From contig JAGSYU010000001.1 of assembly GCA_018262575.1 (NCBI GenBank), positions 1-64,000 on the forward strand: a stretch of 64,000 nucleotides of DNA. The letters are read 5' to 3'. Under the pieces are notes generated by a model that worked only from the letters and a program-made list of their open reading frames with translations, was not told the DNA's origin and ran no database searches. Within the stretch, counting starts at the first letter, position 1. Every line of letters starts with the position of its first letter. A program made the position numbers and the translations under genes. The stretch comes from Pseudomonadota bacterium. GTDB taxonomy: Bacteria; Pseudomonadota; Alphaproteobacteria; Rhizobiales; Pleomorphomonadaceae. Below are positions 14,732 through 23,685 of this stretch, piece after piece.

Positions 14732-16183
14732 ATGAACAAGCTTGTCCGCGGCGATGTCTTCGTCGGTCCGGCTGTGAACTCCATGGTCAAAATCAGAAAC
14801 GTCGATCCGCGAAGCGCCTTCACCCGCGGGCTGGAGACGCTGTTTGTCCGTTGGCGGCGGCACTTTGGCTGGATCCAGGTGCTGATGTTCGGCGTCTTCC
14901 TGGTGGTGATCGGCCTGCCGGTGCTGTTGCCCGATCCGCCGGCTGAAAGCGGCATCCTCTCCGATCCGACGCTCTTCTTGCGTTATCTTCTGTGGGGCAT
15001 CTGGTTCCCGCTGGTCTTCCTGTCGGTGATCGTGCTCGGACGCCTGTGGTGCGGCACGCTCTGCCCGATGGGCGCCGCCTCGGAACTTGCCAACAAATAC
15101 GGCCTGCAGCGCGCCATTCCCGGCTGGATCAAGTGGGAAGGCACACCGGCCCTCAGCTTCATCATCATGACGCTCTATGGCCAGACCATCGGCGTGCGCG
15201 ATCATCCGGAAGCGGCGGCCGGCCTGTTCGGCGGCACCATGCTGCTCGCCATCGCCATCGGCGGCCTCTATGGCCGCAACAAGCGCGTCTGGTGCCGGCA
15301 CCTCTGCCCGATCGGCCGCGTGCTCGGCCTCTATTCCCGGCTGGGTGCCGTGCAGTTTACGCCAAAGGTTAGGCTCAGCGGCGGCGACGCCTACACCGAG
15401 CGTGGCGCCTGTCCAACCATGATCGATCTGCCGCGCAAGGTCGAAAGCCGTCACTGCATCGAATGCTTCCGTTGCGTCAATCCCAAAGCAGCTGGCAGCG
15501 TAAGGCTCGATCTGCGCCGGCCCGGCGTCGAGGTGGAAGAAATCCGCGACCATCGCGCCAACCCGGCTGAAGCCTGGTTCCTGTTCCTTGATACCGGTGT
15601 GGCGCTCGGCGGCTTCCTGTGGCTGGTGCTGCCACAGTATCAGGCGATCCGCCAGAGCTTCGGCATCTGGGCGATCCAGAACCACATCGACTGGATCACC
15701 CGCGTCGGACCGTCCTGGCTGATGAGCGTGCATCCGGCCCGCGCCGAGACCTTCATGTGGCTCGACTTCATCCTCATCGTCGGCTTCATGCTCGGCACCA
15801 TGGCAGTGCTCACCGCCGTCCTTGCCGGTCTCACCGCCGTCAGCGCGGCAATCGCCCGCCGGCTCGGCGCCGACGGCGGCTTCGGTCAGGTCTTCACCGA
15901 ACTCGGCTATCAATATGCGCCGGTTGCGTTGATGAGCCTGATCATCGGCCTTGGGGCCGAGCTGCTGACGCCGTTGCGCTATACCTTCGTCGGCATGGAG
16001 GGCGTGCACGTCATCCGTGGCGGCCTGTTTCTGATCGGCGTCGTCTGGAGCATCTGGCTCGGTGACCGTATCCTGCGGCGGCAGGGACTGCCGCTGGCAA
16101 AGCGCTGGCTGCCGCTCGTTCCCGGCATTGCCGGCAGCCTGTTCGTCGGCTTCGGCTGGTGGCCGGCCATCTTCGGGCTGTAG
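14732..16183 (+). CDS. ftrD: Polyferredoxin-type membrane protein (FtrD, NapH-like)
   Basis: This 483-residue integral membrane protein carries paired membrane-proximal Cys motifs LWCGTLCPMG and VWCRHLCPIG and a ferredoxin-like cluster motif ESRHCIECFRCVNPK after CPTM. This is the NapH/FtrD arrangement, in which electrons cross the membrane, probably to re-reduce the FtrAB/permease components. ATG 14732 is preceded by GGAGGGACG. It diverges from ftrA across a roughly 265-base promoter region containing the Fur-like box. The four Ftr components are thus split over two divergent transcripts. Confidence 0.85.
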   Translation: MNKLVRGDVFVGPAVNSMVKIRNVDPRSAFTRGLETLFVRWRRHFGWIQVLMFGVFLVVIGLPVLLPDPPAESGILSDPTLFLRYLLWGIWFPLVFLSVIVLGRLWCGTLCPMGAASELANKYGLQRAIPGWIKWEGTPALSFIIMTLYGQTIGVRDHPEAAAGLFGGTMLLAIAIGGLYGRNKRVWCRHLCPIGRVLGLYSRLGAVQFTPKVRLSGGDAYTERGACPTMIDLPRKVESRHCIECFRCVNPKAAGSVRLDLRRPGVEVEEIRDHRANPAEAWFLFLDTGVALGGFLWLVLPQYQAIRQSFGIWAIQNHIDWITRVGPSWLMSVHPARAETFMWLDFILIVGFMLGTMAVLTAVLAGLTAVSAAIARRLGADGGFGQVFTELGYQYAPVALMSLIIGLGAELLTPLRYTFVGMEGVHVIRGGLFLIGVVWSIWLGDRILRRQGLPLAKRWLPLVPGIAGSLFVGFGWWPAIFGL

Positions 16184-16452
16184 CCCCGCCAAACGGCGGC
16201 GCCTCTTGTCCACGTTGAGAGCAAGCGATCGGAAACGGTCGTCGACGACGCTTTGTGGGTGCCCTTTTCGTGCCTACGAAAGATGTTCTTTTCCAACTTG
16301 CGACAATTGTATATCTGGTTACCATTGCTATTCAGCATTGCGTTGACTTACCGAAGTGCGGGAAACTATTGATCCCCTTCACGATGGTCGTTCAACGACT
16401 TGGTTCCACGACGTCTTGATCGCGGGATTAGCGGCTGGAGCAGCGAAGAAAC

Positions 16453-17634
16453 ATGCGAAACATTGGAAAAAGCGGCGGTGTGCTGCTCGTGCTGGCCATC
16501 CTCACCGCTTGCCAGCCGAGCAGCCCATCCGGACCGCCGCCGGCCGGTAAGGTCGAGGTCGGCTATGTGACGCTCCAGCCGACGTCGGTACCGCGCACCA
16601 TGGCGCTGCCAGGCCGTGTCGTGGCTCTGGCGACCGCGGAGATCCGACCACAGGTGAACGGCATCGTCCGCAAGATCGCCTTCAGGGAAGGCGGTGTGGT
16701 CAAGCCCGATGACGTGCTTTACGAACTCGACGACGCCAAGTTCAAGGCGGCCTATGCTGCGGCAGCCGCTGCCGTGAAGAAGACGGAAGCGGCCACTGCC
16801 GGCGCCCGGACGGCCTTCGATCGCAACGAGAAGCTATCGGAAAGCAACGCCGTGGCCGCCCAGACGGTCGATGACGCCCGCTCGACGCTTCTTCAGGCCG
16901 AAGCCTCCGAGGAGGCGGCGAAGGCCGATCTCGAAACGGCGAGCATCAACCTCGAGAACGCCACCATCCGCGCGCCAATCGGCGGCATCATCGGCGTATC
17001 GACGGTCAGTGTTGGCGCACTGGTCACCGAGAACCAGACCGATGCGCTGGCCACCATCCGCCAGATCGACCCGATCAACGTTGATCTCGTCGATTCCAGC
17101 GCCAATCTCCTGCGCGTCCGTGAAGAAGTGGACAGTGGGCAGCTGGGGCGCGAGCCCGGCAAGCCGGCGGCGGTGACGCTGACGCTCGAGAACGGCAAAG
17201 CCTATGGCACGGCCGGCACCATCTCGCTGACCGAGATCGTGGTGAGCGAGACCACCGGCACCTTCACGCTCCGTGCCACCTTCCCCAACAGCCAGCGGGT
17301 GCTGCTGCCGGGCATGTTCGTCGAGGCCAGCGTCGATCTCGGCACGCTCAATTGCGCCTTCCTGGTGCCGCAACGGGCGGTGACACGCGGCGATGACGGC
17401 GTCGCCACGGTTTACGTGGTGTCGACGGACAACAAGGCGGAGGCGAAGCGCATCACCACCACCGGCACATCGGGCAATAGCTGGATCGTCACCGACGGTG
17501 TTTCGGCCGGCGACCGGCTGATCGTCGACGGCTTTCAGAAATTCTCGAGTGGTGCCGAGGTGGAGCCGGTCGAAGCGAGCATCGACGACGACGGCGTGGT
17601 CGAGCAGGATCTGGCGACGGAGAGCGGCAAATGA
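16453..17634 (+). CDS. RND efflux periplasmic adaptor (AcrA/MexA family lipoprotein)
   Basis: This 393-residue membrane fusion protein begins with a lipoprotein signal (GGVLLVLAILTAC, lipobox Cys about residue 20). Barrel-sandwich (GRVVALATAEIRPQVNG and TIRAPIGGIIG), coiled-coil hairpin (about 95-160, Ala/Lys/Glu rich) and beta-barrel domains follow. It links the inner-membrane pump to an outer-membrane channel. The stop overlaps the pump start (ATGA, 17631-17634). The 269 bases upstream hold no gene, and no local TetR/MarR repressor is seen. Confidence 0.9.
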   Translation: MRNIGKSGGVLLVLAILTACQPSSPSGPPPAGKVEVGYVTLQPTSVPRTMALPGRVVALATAEIRPQVNGIVRKIAFREGGVVKPDDVLYELDDAKFKAAYAAAAAAVKKTEAATAGARTAFDRNEKLSESNAVAAQTVDDARSTLLQAEASEEAAKADLETASINLENATIRAPIGGIIGVSTVSVGALVTENQTDALATIRQIDPINVDLVDSSANLLRVREEVDSGQLGREPGKPAAVTLTLENGKAYGTAGTISLTEIVVSETTGTFTLRATFPNSQRVLLPGMFVEASVDLGTLNCAFLVPQRAVTRGDDGVATVYVVSTDNKAEAKRITTTGTSGNSWIVTDGVSAGDRLIVDGFQKFSSGAEVEPVEASIDDDGVVEQDLATESGK

Positions 17635-20600
17635 GCCTCCCCTCGCCGCGCAACGCGCTCGCCAGCTTCTTCATTGCCCGGCCGGTCTTCGCCATCGTGC
17701 TGGCCATCGCCACGCTGCTGGCTGGCGTGATGGGCATCTACTCGCTGTCGATCTCGCAGTATCCCGACATCGCGCCGGTGACGGTGCGCGTGTCCGCCAC
17801 CTATTCCGGCGCGACCGCCGAAGCGGTCGAGAACTCGGTCACCAAGAAGATCGAGAGCGCCATGACCGGACTCGACGGCCTGCTCTACATGGAATCGTCG
17901 TCGAGTACCGGTTCCGCCTCGATCGAACTCACATTCGCCAACGGCACCGACCCGGAGCTGGCGCAGGTGGAGGTGCAGAACAAGCTGTCGCGCGTCGAGT
18001 CGCAGTTGCCGGACGCCGTGCAGGACGCCGGTGTCCGCGTCAACCGGTCACCGTCGGGCATCCTGATGATCGGCAACATCATCTCGAGCGACGGTCGCTA
18101 CACCTCCGACGAACTGTCGGACATCATGTCCAGCCAGATCGAGGATCGCATCGAACGGCTCGATGGCGTCGGCGGCGTGCAATCCTTTGGCTCGGGCTAC
18201 GCCATGCGCATCTGGCTCGATCCGGCGGCGCTTCTCAAATATCAGCTGGTACCGAGCGACGTGACGGCCGCCATCACCGCTCAGAACGCCCAGGTCGCCG
18301 CTGGCTCCATCGGCGCTGTTCCTGTCGTCAAAGGCCAGCAGCTCAAAGCCAGCATCATCGCCCAGTCGCAGATGACGTCGGTCGACGAGTTCAAGCGCAT
18401 CAGCCTGAAGACCGCTGCCGACGGCTCGGTGGTGCGCCTTTCCGATGTGGCGCGCGTCGAGGTCGGCCTTGAAAGCTATGGTCAGCGATCGAGTTTCAAC
18501 GGCATGCCGGCTGCCGGGTTTGGCGTGCAGCTTGCCTCCGGTGCCAACGCCATCAGTACGGCCAACCTTGTCCACGCCGAGCTCGACAGCCTCAAGGATT
18601 CGCTGCCGGAGGGCGTGGAGATCGCCTATTCCTACGAGACGACGCCTTTCGTCGAGCTGTCGATCGAAAAGGTGGTCGAGACGCTGATCGAGGCAGTCAT
18701 CCTGGTCTTTCTGGTGCTGCTGTTGTTCCTGCAGAATATCCGCGCCACGCTGATCCCGATGATCGCCGTGCCGGTGGTGCTGCTCGGCACCTTCGGCGTG
18801 CTGGCCGCCCTCGGCTATTCGATCAACATGCTGACCATGTTCGCCATGGTGCTGGCGATCGGCCTGCTTGTCGACGACGCCATCGTCGTCATCGAGAATG
18901 TCGAGCGCATCATGCGCGAGGAGAAACTGTCACCGCGCGAGGCGACCGAGAAGTCGATGGGCGAGATCACCGGCGCGCTGATCGGCATCGCCCTGGTGCT
19001 GACCGCCGTGTTCATTCCGATGGCCTTCTTCTCGGGCTCGGTCGGCGTCATCTACCGGCAGTTCTCGGTGACGATCGCCAGCGCCATGCTGCTGTCCGTG
19101 CTGGTTGCCATCATCCTGACGCCTGCGCTGGCGGCGCTGATGCTGAAGCCCAGCCACGAAGGGGTTCTTCATCGCTGGCTCGGCTGGTTCGACCGCGGCT
19201 TTGCGCGGTTGACGGGGGGCTATTCCCGCACGGTGGGCCGACTGGTGCTGAGGCCGGTCAGGATGTTCGTCGTCTTCCTGGCGCTGATCGGCGGCGCCTA
19301 CGGTCTCTACTCCAAACTGCCGACCTCCTTCCTGCCGGAGGAAGATCAGGGCGTCTTGATGACCATGATCACCCTGCCGGCCGGCGCCAATGCCGCCCGC
19401 ACCCAGGCGGTGCTGGACAAGGTGCAGGCCTACTATCTCAACGAGGAAAAAGACGCGATCCAAAGCGTGTTCATGACGCTGGGCTTCGGATTTTCCGGCA
19501 GCGGCGAGAACAGCGCCATGGGCTTCGTCCGCCTCAAGGACTTTGCCGAACGGACCGACAGCCGCCTGTCGGCGAGCGCCGTCGCTGCCCGTGCCTCGGC
19601 GTATTTTCGGGCGATCCGCGACGCCGAAGTGTTCGTGCTGGCACCGCCGGCCATCCAGGGCCTCGGCCAGACCAACGGCTTCTCGATGTATCTCGAGGAC
19701 AGCGGCAACGAGGGGCGCGAAGCGCTCAACGCCGCCGCCAACACGCTCGCCGACAAGGCGGCGGACAATACATCGATCACCAATATCCGCGGCAACACCC
19801 GCACGCTGGAATCCCAGCTGAAGATCGACATCGACCGGCAGAAGGCCGGCGCGCTCGGTGTCGATCTTTCCGGCATCAACAGCCTGATCACCACCGTCTT
19901 TTCCGGTTCCGACGTTAACGACTTCATCTATCGCGGCGAGATCAAGCCGGTGATGGTCCAGGGAGACACGCCCTTCCGCATGCAACCCGGTGATATCGAT
20001 CGCTGGTATGCGAGGAACGACAGTGGCGAGATGGTGCCTTTCTCGGCCTTCGCGTCCACCGCATGGGTGAAGGGCTCGCCATCGCTGTCCCGCTTCAACG
20101 GGACCGCCGCGATCAGCATCAGTGGCACGGCAGCGAGCGGCGTCAGCTCCGGTGACGCCATGACGGAGGCGGAAACGCTGGTGGCCGATCTCGACGGCGG
20201 CTATTCGACGGCTTGGTCGGGCCTCTCCTACCAGGAGCGTCTGGCCGGCTCGCAGGAGATGCTGCTCTACGCGGTGTCGCTGGTGGTCGTCTTCCTGTGC
20301 CTGGCCGCGCTCTACGAAAGCTGGTCGATCCCCTTCTCTGTGCTTTTGGCGGTGCCGGTCGGGGTGTTCGGCGCGCTCGCCTTCGCCAAGCTGTTCGGCC
20401 AGTCGAACGACGTCTACTTCAAGGTCGGTCTGCTCACCACCATCGGTCTCACCGCCAAGAACGCCATCCTGATCGTCGAGTTCGCCAAGGATCTGATGGA
20501 GCGCGGGGCCGGCCCGGTCGAGGCAGTCGTCGAAGCGGCGCGCCAGCGTCTCCGGCCGATCGTCATGACCTCGCTGGCCTTCGTGCTGGGCGTGACACCG

Positions 20601-20786
20601 CTCGCCCGCGCCACCGGGGCCGGTTCGGCGGCACAGAACGCCATCGGTATCGGCGTCATGGGCGGCATGATCTCGGCAACGCTGCTCGGCGTGTTCTTCG
20701 TGCCGCTGCTGTTTGTCACCATTCAGCGGATCGCCGCAAGAAAGCCGAAGCCACAAGAACCGTCGGCGACCGCAGGCGAAGTGTGA
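17631..20786 (+). CDS. RND multidrug efflux transporter (HAE1, AcrB/MexB family)
   Basis: This 1051-residue pump has the full AcrB layout: helix TM1 near 16-36, a large porter loop, a six-helix bundle with the proton-relay motif GLLVDDAIVVIENVERI (two adjacent Asp), a second periplasmic loop, and a C-terminal bundle with the relay Lys in GLTAKNAILIVEFAKD. It would use the proton gradient to expel hydrophobic compounds. It is coupled to the adaptor gene. No TolC/OprM-type channel is encoded here, so the channel must be supplied from elsewhere. Confidence 0.95.
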   Translation: MSLPSPRNALASFFIARPVFAIVLAIATLLAGVMGIYSLSISQYPDIAPVTVRVSATYSGATAEAVENSVTKKIESAMTGLDGLLYMESSSSTGSASIELTFANGTDPELAQVEVQNKLSRVESQLPDAVQDAGVRVNRSPSGILMIGNIISSDGRYTSDELSDIMSSQIEDRIERLDGVGGVQSFGSGYAMRIWLDPAALLKYQLVPSDVTAAITAQNAQVAAGSIGAVPVVKGQQLKASIIAQSQMTSVDEFKRISLKTAADGSVVRLSDVARVEVGLESYGQRSSFNGMPAAGFGVQLASGANAISTANLVHAELDSLKDSLPEGVEIAYSYETTPFVELSIEKVVETLIEAVILVFLVLLLFLQNIRATLIPMIAVPVVLLGTFGVLAALGYSINMLTMFAMVLAIGLLVDDAIVVIENVERIMREEKLSPREATEKSMGEITGALIGIALVLTAVFIPMAFFSGSVGVIYRQFSVTIASAMLLSVLVAIILTPALAALMLKPSHEGVLHRWLGWFDRGFARLTGGYSRTVGRLVLRPVRMFVVFLALIGGAYGLYSKLPTSFLPEEDQGVLMTMITLPAGANAARTQAVLDKVQAYYLNEEKDAIQSVFMTLGFGFSGSGENSAMGFVRLKDFAERTDSRLSASAVAARASAYFRAIRDAEVFVLAPPAIQGLGQTNGFSMYLEDSGNEGREALNAAANTLADKAADNTSITNIRGNTRTLESQLKIDIDRQKAGALGVDLSGINSLITTVFSGSDVNDFIYRGEIKPVMVQGDTPFRMQPGDIDRWYARNDSGEMVPFSAFASTAWVKGSPSLSRFNGTAAISISGTAASGVSSGDAMTEAETLVADLDGGYSTAWSGLSYQERLAGSQEMLLYAVSLVVVFLCLAALYESWSIPFSVLLAVPVGVFGALAFAKLFGQSNDVYFKVGLLTTIGLTAKNAILIVEFAKDLMERGAGPVEAVVEAARQRLRPIVMTSLAFVLGVTPLARATGAGSAAQNAIGIGVMGGMISATLLGVFFVPLLFVTIQRIAARKPKPQEPSATAGEV

Positions 20787-20977
20787 GGTCGGCATCCTCG
20801 TCCGTCCGCCGGTCTGGCGCGCAAAACGCGTGTGGCTAGGCAGAGCCGCCGCAGCATATCGTTCCGCGTGTCGCCTCCAAAAGAAAAACCCAGCCCTGAT
20901 AACCATATCCAGTATTGGCTAGCCTCTTCCCGAGCACCAGCGATGGTCGGCGCTCCGCTGCCGCCCGGGAGGAGACA

Positions 20978-21916
20978 ATGACGGAGCTCCGAACACCCAG
21001 TACTCTGACCACCGACGACGGCGAGCCCCTGTCGCGGATCGGGCTCGGCACAGCAGCCTTCGGGGCAGAAGAAAGCCAGGCGGACACCATCATCCGTCGC
21101 GCCATCGATCTCGGCATCAACTGGATCGACACCGACGCCGTGTCCGGACGCGGCGAGGTCGAACGCCGCGTCGGTCGGAGCCTTGCCGCGCTGCCCGTCG
21201 GCGAGCGGCCTTTCGTCATGATGGCGATTGGCTTCGACTGGGATGGCCGCTCCCCTCGGGCAAGGCTGCGCCCCACTCTCGAACCGCGACGCCTCCGTCT
21301 GCAGCTTGAACGCTCACTCTCCCGCCTTGGCACCAACACAGCGGATCTCGTCAAGCTCCACCTCGCCACCCCCTCCGATGCGCTGTTTGAGGACGCCTGG
21401 TCGATGCTGCTCGATCTTAGGCAGAGCGGCCTCGTCCGGAGCCTAGGGCTGATCGCACCCGACAGTGCCCATCTCGAGCGTGCCGAGCGGATCGGCGCCT
21501 GCGACTCCGTTCACGTCGAGCTGTCGCTCATCGACCGTCGCGCTGGCAGCGACCTGCTATGGCGGACGCCGACGTCAGCGGTTATCGCCTGTCGCCCACT
21601 GGCCGGCGGCGAACTGACGGACCCACCGACAGAAGCCTCCGACGACGCCTTGCAGCCAGTGCGACGGCTCCTGCAGACCATTGCCGCCCGCCGACGCACG
21701 ACGCCGGCCGCCGTCGCCACCGCCTGGAGCCTGAGCTGGCCAGGGGTGGCAGCCGTCGCCGTCGGAGCCCGCAGCGCCGACGAGGTGGTCGCAGTCGCGA
21801 AGGCGGCCGAGATCGAGCTGTCGGTCCGCGACCTCTCCGACATAGCCAAGCTGCTGCCGGCGCTCGGTGGCGGGCGCGGCCCTGTCCATCCGCATCGCGT
21901 GGCCGACGCGGCGTGA
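20978..21916 (+). CDS. Aldo/keto reductase-like protein lacking catalytic Tyr and Lys
   Basis: This 312-residue protein has the AKR (beta/alpha)8 landmarks: RIGLGTAAFG, GINWIDTDA (Asp51), DLVKLHLATPSD (His127), and a C-terminal cofactor region (AAVAVGARSADEVVAVA). By alignment to the usual D-T-A-x-x-Y-G motif, the catalytic Tyr is Ser56, and the usual K of the TK(V/I)G strand is Ala83 (VMMAIGFDWDG). The protein may therefore not be an oxidoreductase, or it may use different chemistry. ATG 20978 has an excellent GGGAGGAGA site 2 bases upstream. It appears monocistronic, and codon use matches the neighbours. Confidence 0.7.
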   Translation: MTELRTPSTLTTDDGEPLSRIGLGTAAFGAEESQADTIIRRAIDLGINWIDTDAVSGRGEVERRVGRSLAALPVGERPFVMMAIGFDWDGRSPRARLRPTLEPRRLRLQLERSLSRLGTNTADLVKLHLATPSDALFEDAWSMLLDLRQSGLVRSLGLIAPDSAHLERAERIGACDSVHVELSLIDRRAGSDLLWRTPTSAVIACRPLAGGELTDPPTEASDDALQPVRRLLQTIAARRRTTPAAVATAWSLSWPGVAAVAVGARSADEVVAVAKAAEIELSVRDLSDIAKLLPALGGGRGPVHPHRVADAA

Positions 21917-22034
21917 CGCCGCGCCCCTGCTGAGGCGACGACGCCGTCGTTTCGAAACGGCGCCTTGATTGCCGGCGGCTTGGGGAAGACAATCCCGCTT
22001 CGTCGTTTGCGACCTTTTTTGACGGAGCCATGTC

Positions 22035-22535
22035 ATGAGCCACCTCCGCCTCACCGGAGGCTGCCAGTGCGGCGCGGTGCGCTATGCCCTCGACCAGCAG
22101 CCCGACAATGTCCACGTCTGCCATTGCCGCATGTGCCAGAAGGCGGTGGGGGGACCGTTCGCCGTGATCTGTCCTATCCCGAAGGCGGCGTTCCGTGTCA
22201 CCCGTGGTGCCCTCAGCTATTTCATGAGTTCGGATGTGGGACGTCGGGGGTTCTGCAGCGCCTGCGGTACGCCGATGAGCTTCGACTATCCCGACGACGG
22301 CGATTTCGGCGTGCTGGTCGGCACCCTGGATGAACCCGATCGCGCTCCTCCAGAAAACCAGTACGGCAACGAAAGTCGTGTTTCCTGGTACGAAAGCCTG
22401 ACGCAGGTACCCGGCGACCGGCCGACCTATGCCGACAACCCCGATATGTTGCACCGCATCAGCAGCAGCAATCACCAGCACCCCGACCGCGACACCGATG
22501 TCTGGCCGGCGGCAGGGCCGACGTCTGCGTCTTGA
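22035..22535 (+). CDS. GFA family (CENP-V/GFA) zinc protein
   Basis: This 166-residue cytoplasmic protein has the zinc-binding pattern of the glutathione-dependent formaldehyde-activating enzyme family: GGCQCGAVRY near residue 8, VCHCRMCQK near 32, and CSACGTPM near 78. Most members are uncharacterised, and a role in formaldehyde or glutathione chemistry is only a family-level guess. The ATG is 12 codons into the first strand and follows a 118-base gap after the AKR-like gene. Confidence 0.85.
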   Translation: MSHLRLTGGCQCGAVRYALDQQPDNVHVCHCRMCQKAVGGPFAVICPIPKAAFRVTRGALSYFMSSDVGRRGFCSACGTPMSFDYPDDGDFGVLVGTLDEPDRAPPENQYGNESRVSWYESLTQVPGDRPTYADNPDMLHRISSSNHQHPDRDTDVWPAAGPTSAS

Positions 22536-22747
22536 GGGAAGATTATGTTGCATCGGGCGCCGCCCGCACGCTGCGACGAAAAAATCGACCAATCAAAGGC
22601 TGAGAAGCAGAAGAACTTTTCATAGGCATGCTGCACAAGAGCTATGCACTTCGTCGCCGTCATAATCGGCATCTGCCATAGTCTCAGGCGAAGACGACGC
22701 CGTCGTTCTGAAGTCCGGCTGCCGGATATCGCACAGGAATTTTCGAA

Positions 22748-23587
22748 ATGACCAAGACCCTCCTCGCCGTTTCCCTCACTCGCCGCGCCGGCCTCGCCGC
22801 GCTTGCCGGCGCCGCCGCGCTGGCCTCCGTCGCCACCCTCGGCGCGACGTCGGCCTACGCCGCCGACAAGACGTCGCTGAAGGTCGGCATCATGTCGGGT
22901 GAGGACGAGGATGTCTGGCGGGCGGTGGCGACGGAGGCCGAGAAGGCTGGCCTGACGCTCGAACTGATCACCTTCAACGACTATACCCAGCCGAACGAGG
23001 CGTTGGAACGTAGCGAGATCGACGCCAACGCCTTCCAGCACAAGCCCTATCTCGACAACCAGATCCAGCAGAACGGTTATCATATCGTCGTTGCCGGCTA
23101 CACCGGTCTGTGGCCGATCGGTCTCTACTCCAAGACCCTGGCCAAGGTGGCCGACCTCAAGGATGGCGCCAGCATCGGCGTGCCGAACGATCCCTCCAAC
23201 GAGGGCCGTGCGCTGAAGGTTCTGGAGCAGCAGGGCCTGATCAAGCTCAAGGACGGCACGGGCATCCTCGCCACCGTTGCCGACGTTGCCGAAAACCCGA
23301 AGAACCTTGAGATCAAGGAACTGGATGCCGGCGTCGTCGGCCGGGCCATCGACGATCTCGACGGCGCGGTGGTCAATACCGACTGGGCGCTGAAGGCTGG
23401 CCTGACGCCGGAGAACCGCATCGCCCAGGAGGCGATCGCCGACAACCCCTACCGCAACTTCATCGCCGTGCGCGAAGCCGACGCCAAGGAGCCGTGGGTG
23501 GCCAAGCTCGTCGCCGCCTACCAGAACCCGACGGTCAAGGCGGTTTTTGACAAGGTCTACAAGGGCACCGGCGTCGCCGCCTATTGA
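22748..23587 (+). CDS. metQ: MetQ/NlpA methionine-binding periplasmic protein
   Basis: This 279-residue solute-binding protein has a twin-Arg-free signal peptide (about 1-39, cut after SAYA) and NlpA family segments LKVGIMSGEDEDVWR, NALERS-like PNEALERSEIDANAFQHKPYLD, and SIGVPNDPSNEGRAL. Many NlpA members are lipoproteins, but no lipobox Cys is seen here, so it is probably a free periplasmic protein. It delivers D- or L-methionine to MetNI, encoded directly downstream. No SAM riboswitch was recognised in the 212-base upstream gap. Confidence 0.9.
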   Translation: MTKTLLAVSLTRRAGLAALAGAAALASVATLGATSAYAADKTSLKVGIMSGEDEDVWRAVATEAEKAGLTLELITFNDYTQPNEALERSEIDANAFQHKPYLDNQIQQNGYHIVVAGYTGLWPIGLYSKTLAKVADLKDGASIGVPNDPSNEGRALKVLEQQGLIKLKDGTGILATVADVAENPKNLEIKELDAGVVGRAIDDLDGAVVNTDWALKAGLTPENRIAQEAIADNPYRNFIAVREADAKEPWVAKLVAAYQNPTVKAVFDKVYKGTGVAAY

Positions 23588-23614
23588 CCGACGGGGCAGA
23601 AAGCCGTTGAAGAA

Positions 23615-23642
23615 GCGATCCGGCGGCGCTCTGCCGGATCGC
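23615..23642 (+). other. Intercistronic hairpin between metQ and metN
   Basis: A perfect 10-bp stem (GCGATCCGGC / GCCGGATCGC) with an 8-base loop lies 28 bases after metQ, followed only by GTTT. It probably stabilises the abundant binding-protein message or partially attenuates transcription into metNI. Confidence 0.6.
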
Positions 23643-23685
23643 GTTTATCGGGAGAGCCCCGATCGCGGCGCCCTCCGGACGAGAC

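Noticed and set aside
14600-16213. 537-codon minus-strand frame opposite ftrD
   Set aside because: Antisense shadow; ftrD has conserved Cys motifs and membrane helices on the plus strand.
18930-20906. 658-codon minus-strand frame opposite the RND pump
   Set aside because: Low-complexity Arg/His/Gly-rich composition and full overlap with a textbook AcrB-type gene.
21938-22706. ACGACGCCGTCGT palindrome at 21938-21950 and 22694-22706
   Set aside because: Identical 13-bp palindromes occur twice, but such CGACG repeats are common in high-GC DNA and neither is convincingly placed at a promoter.
22536-22747. Possible SAM riboswitch upstream of metQ
   Set aside because: No SAM-II-like pseudoknot sequence or other recognisable aptamer core was seen in the gap.
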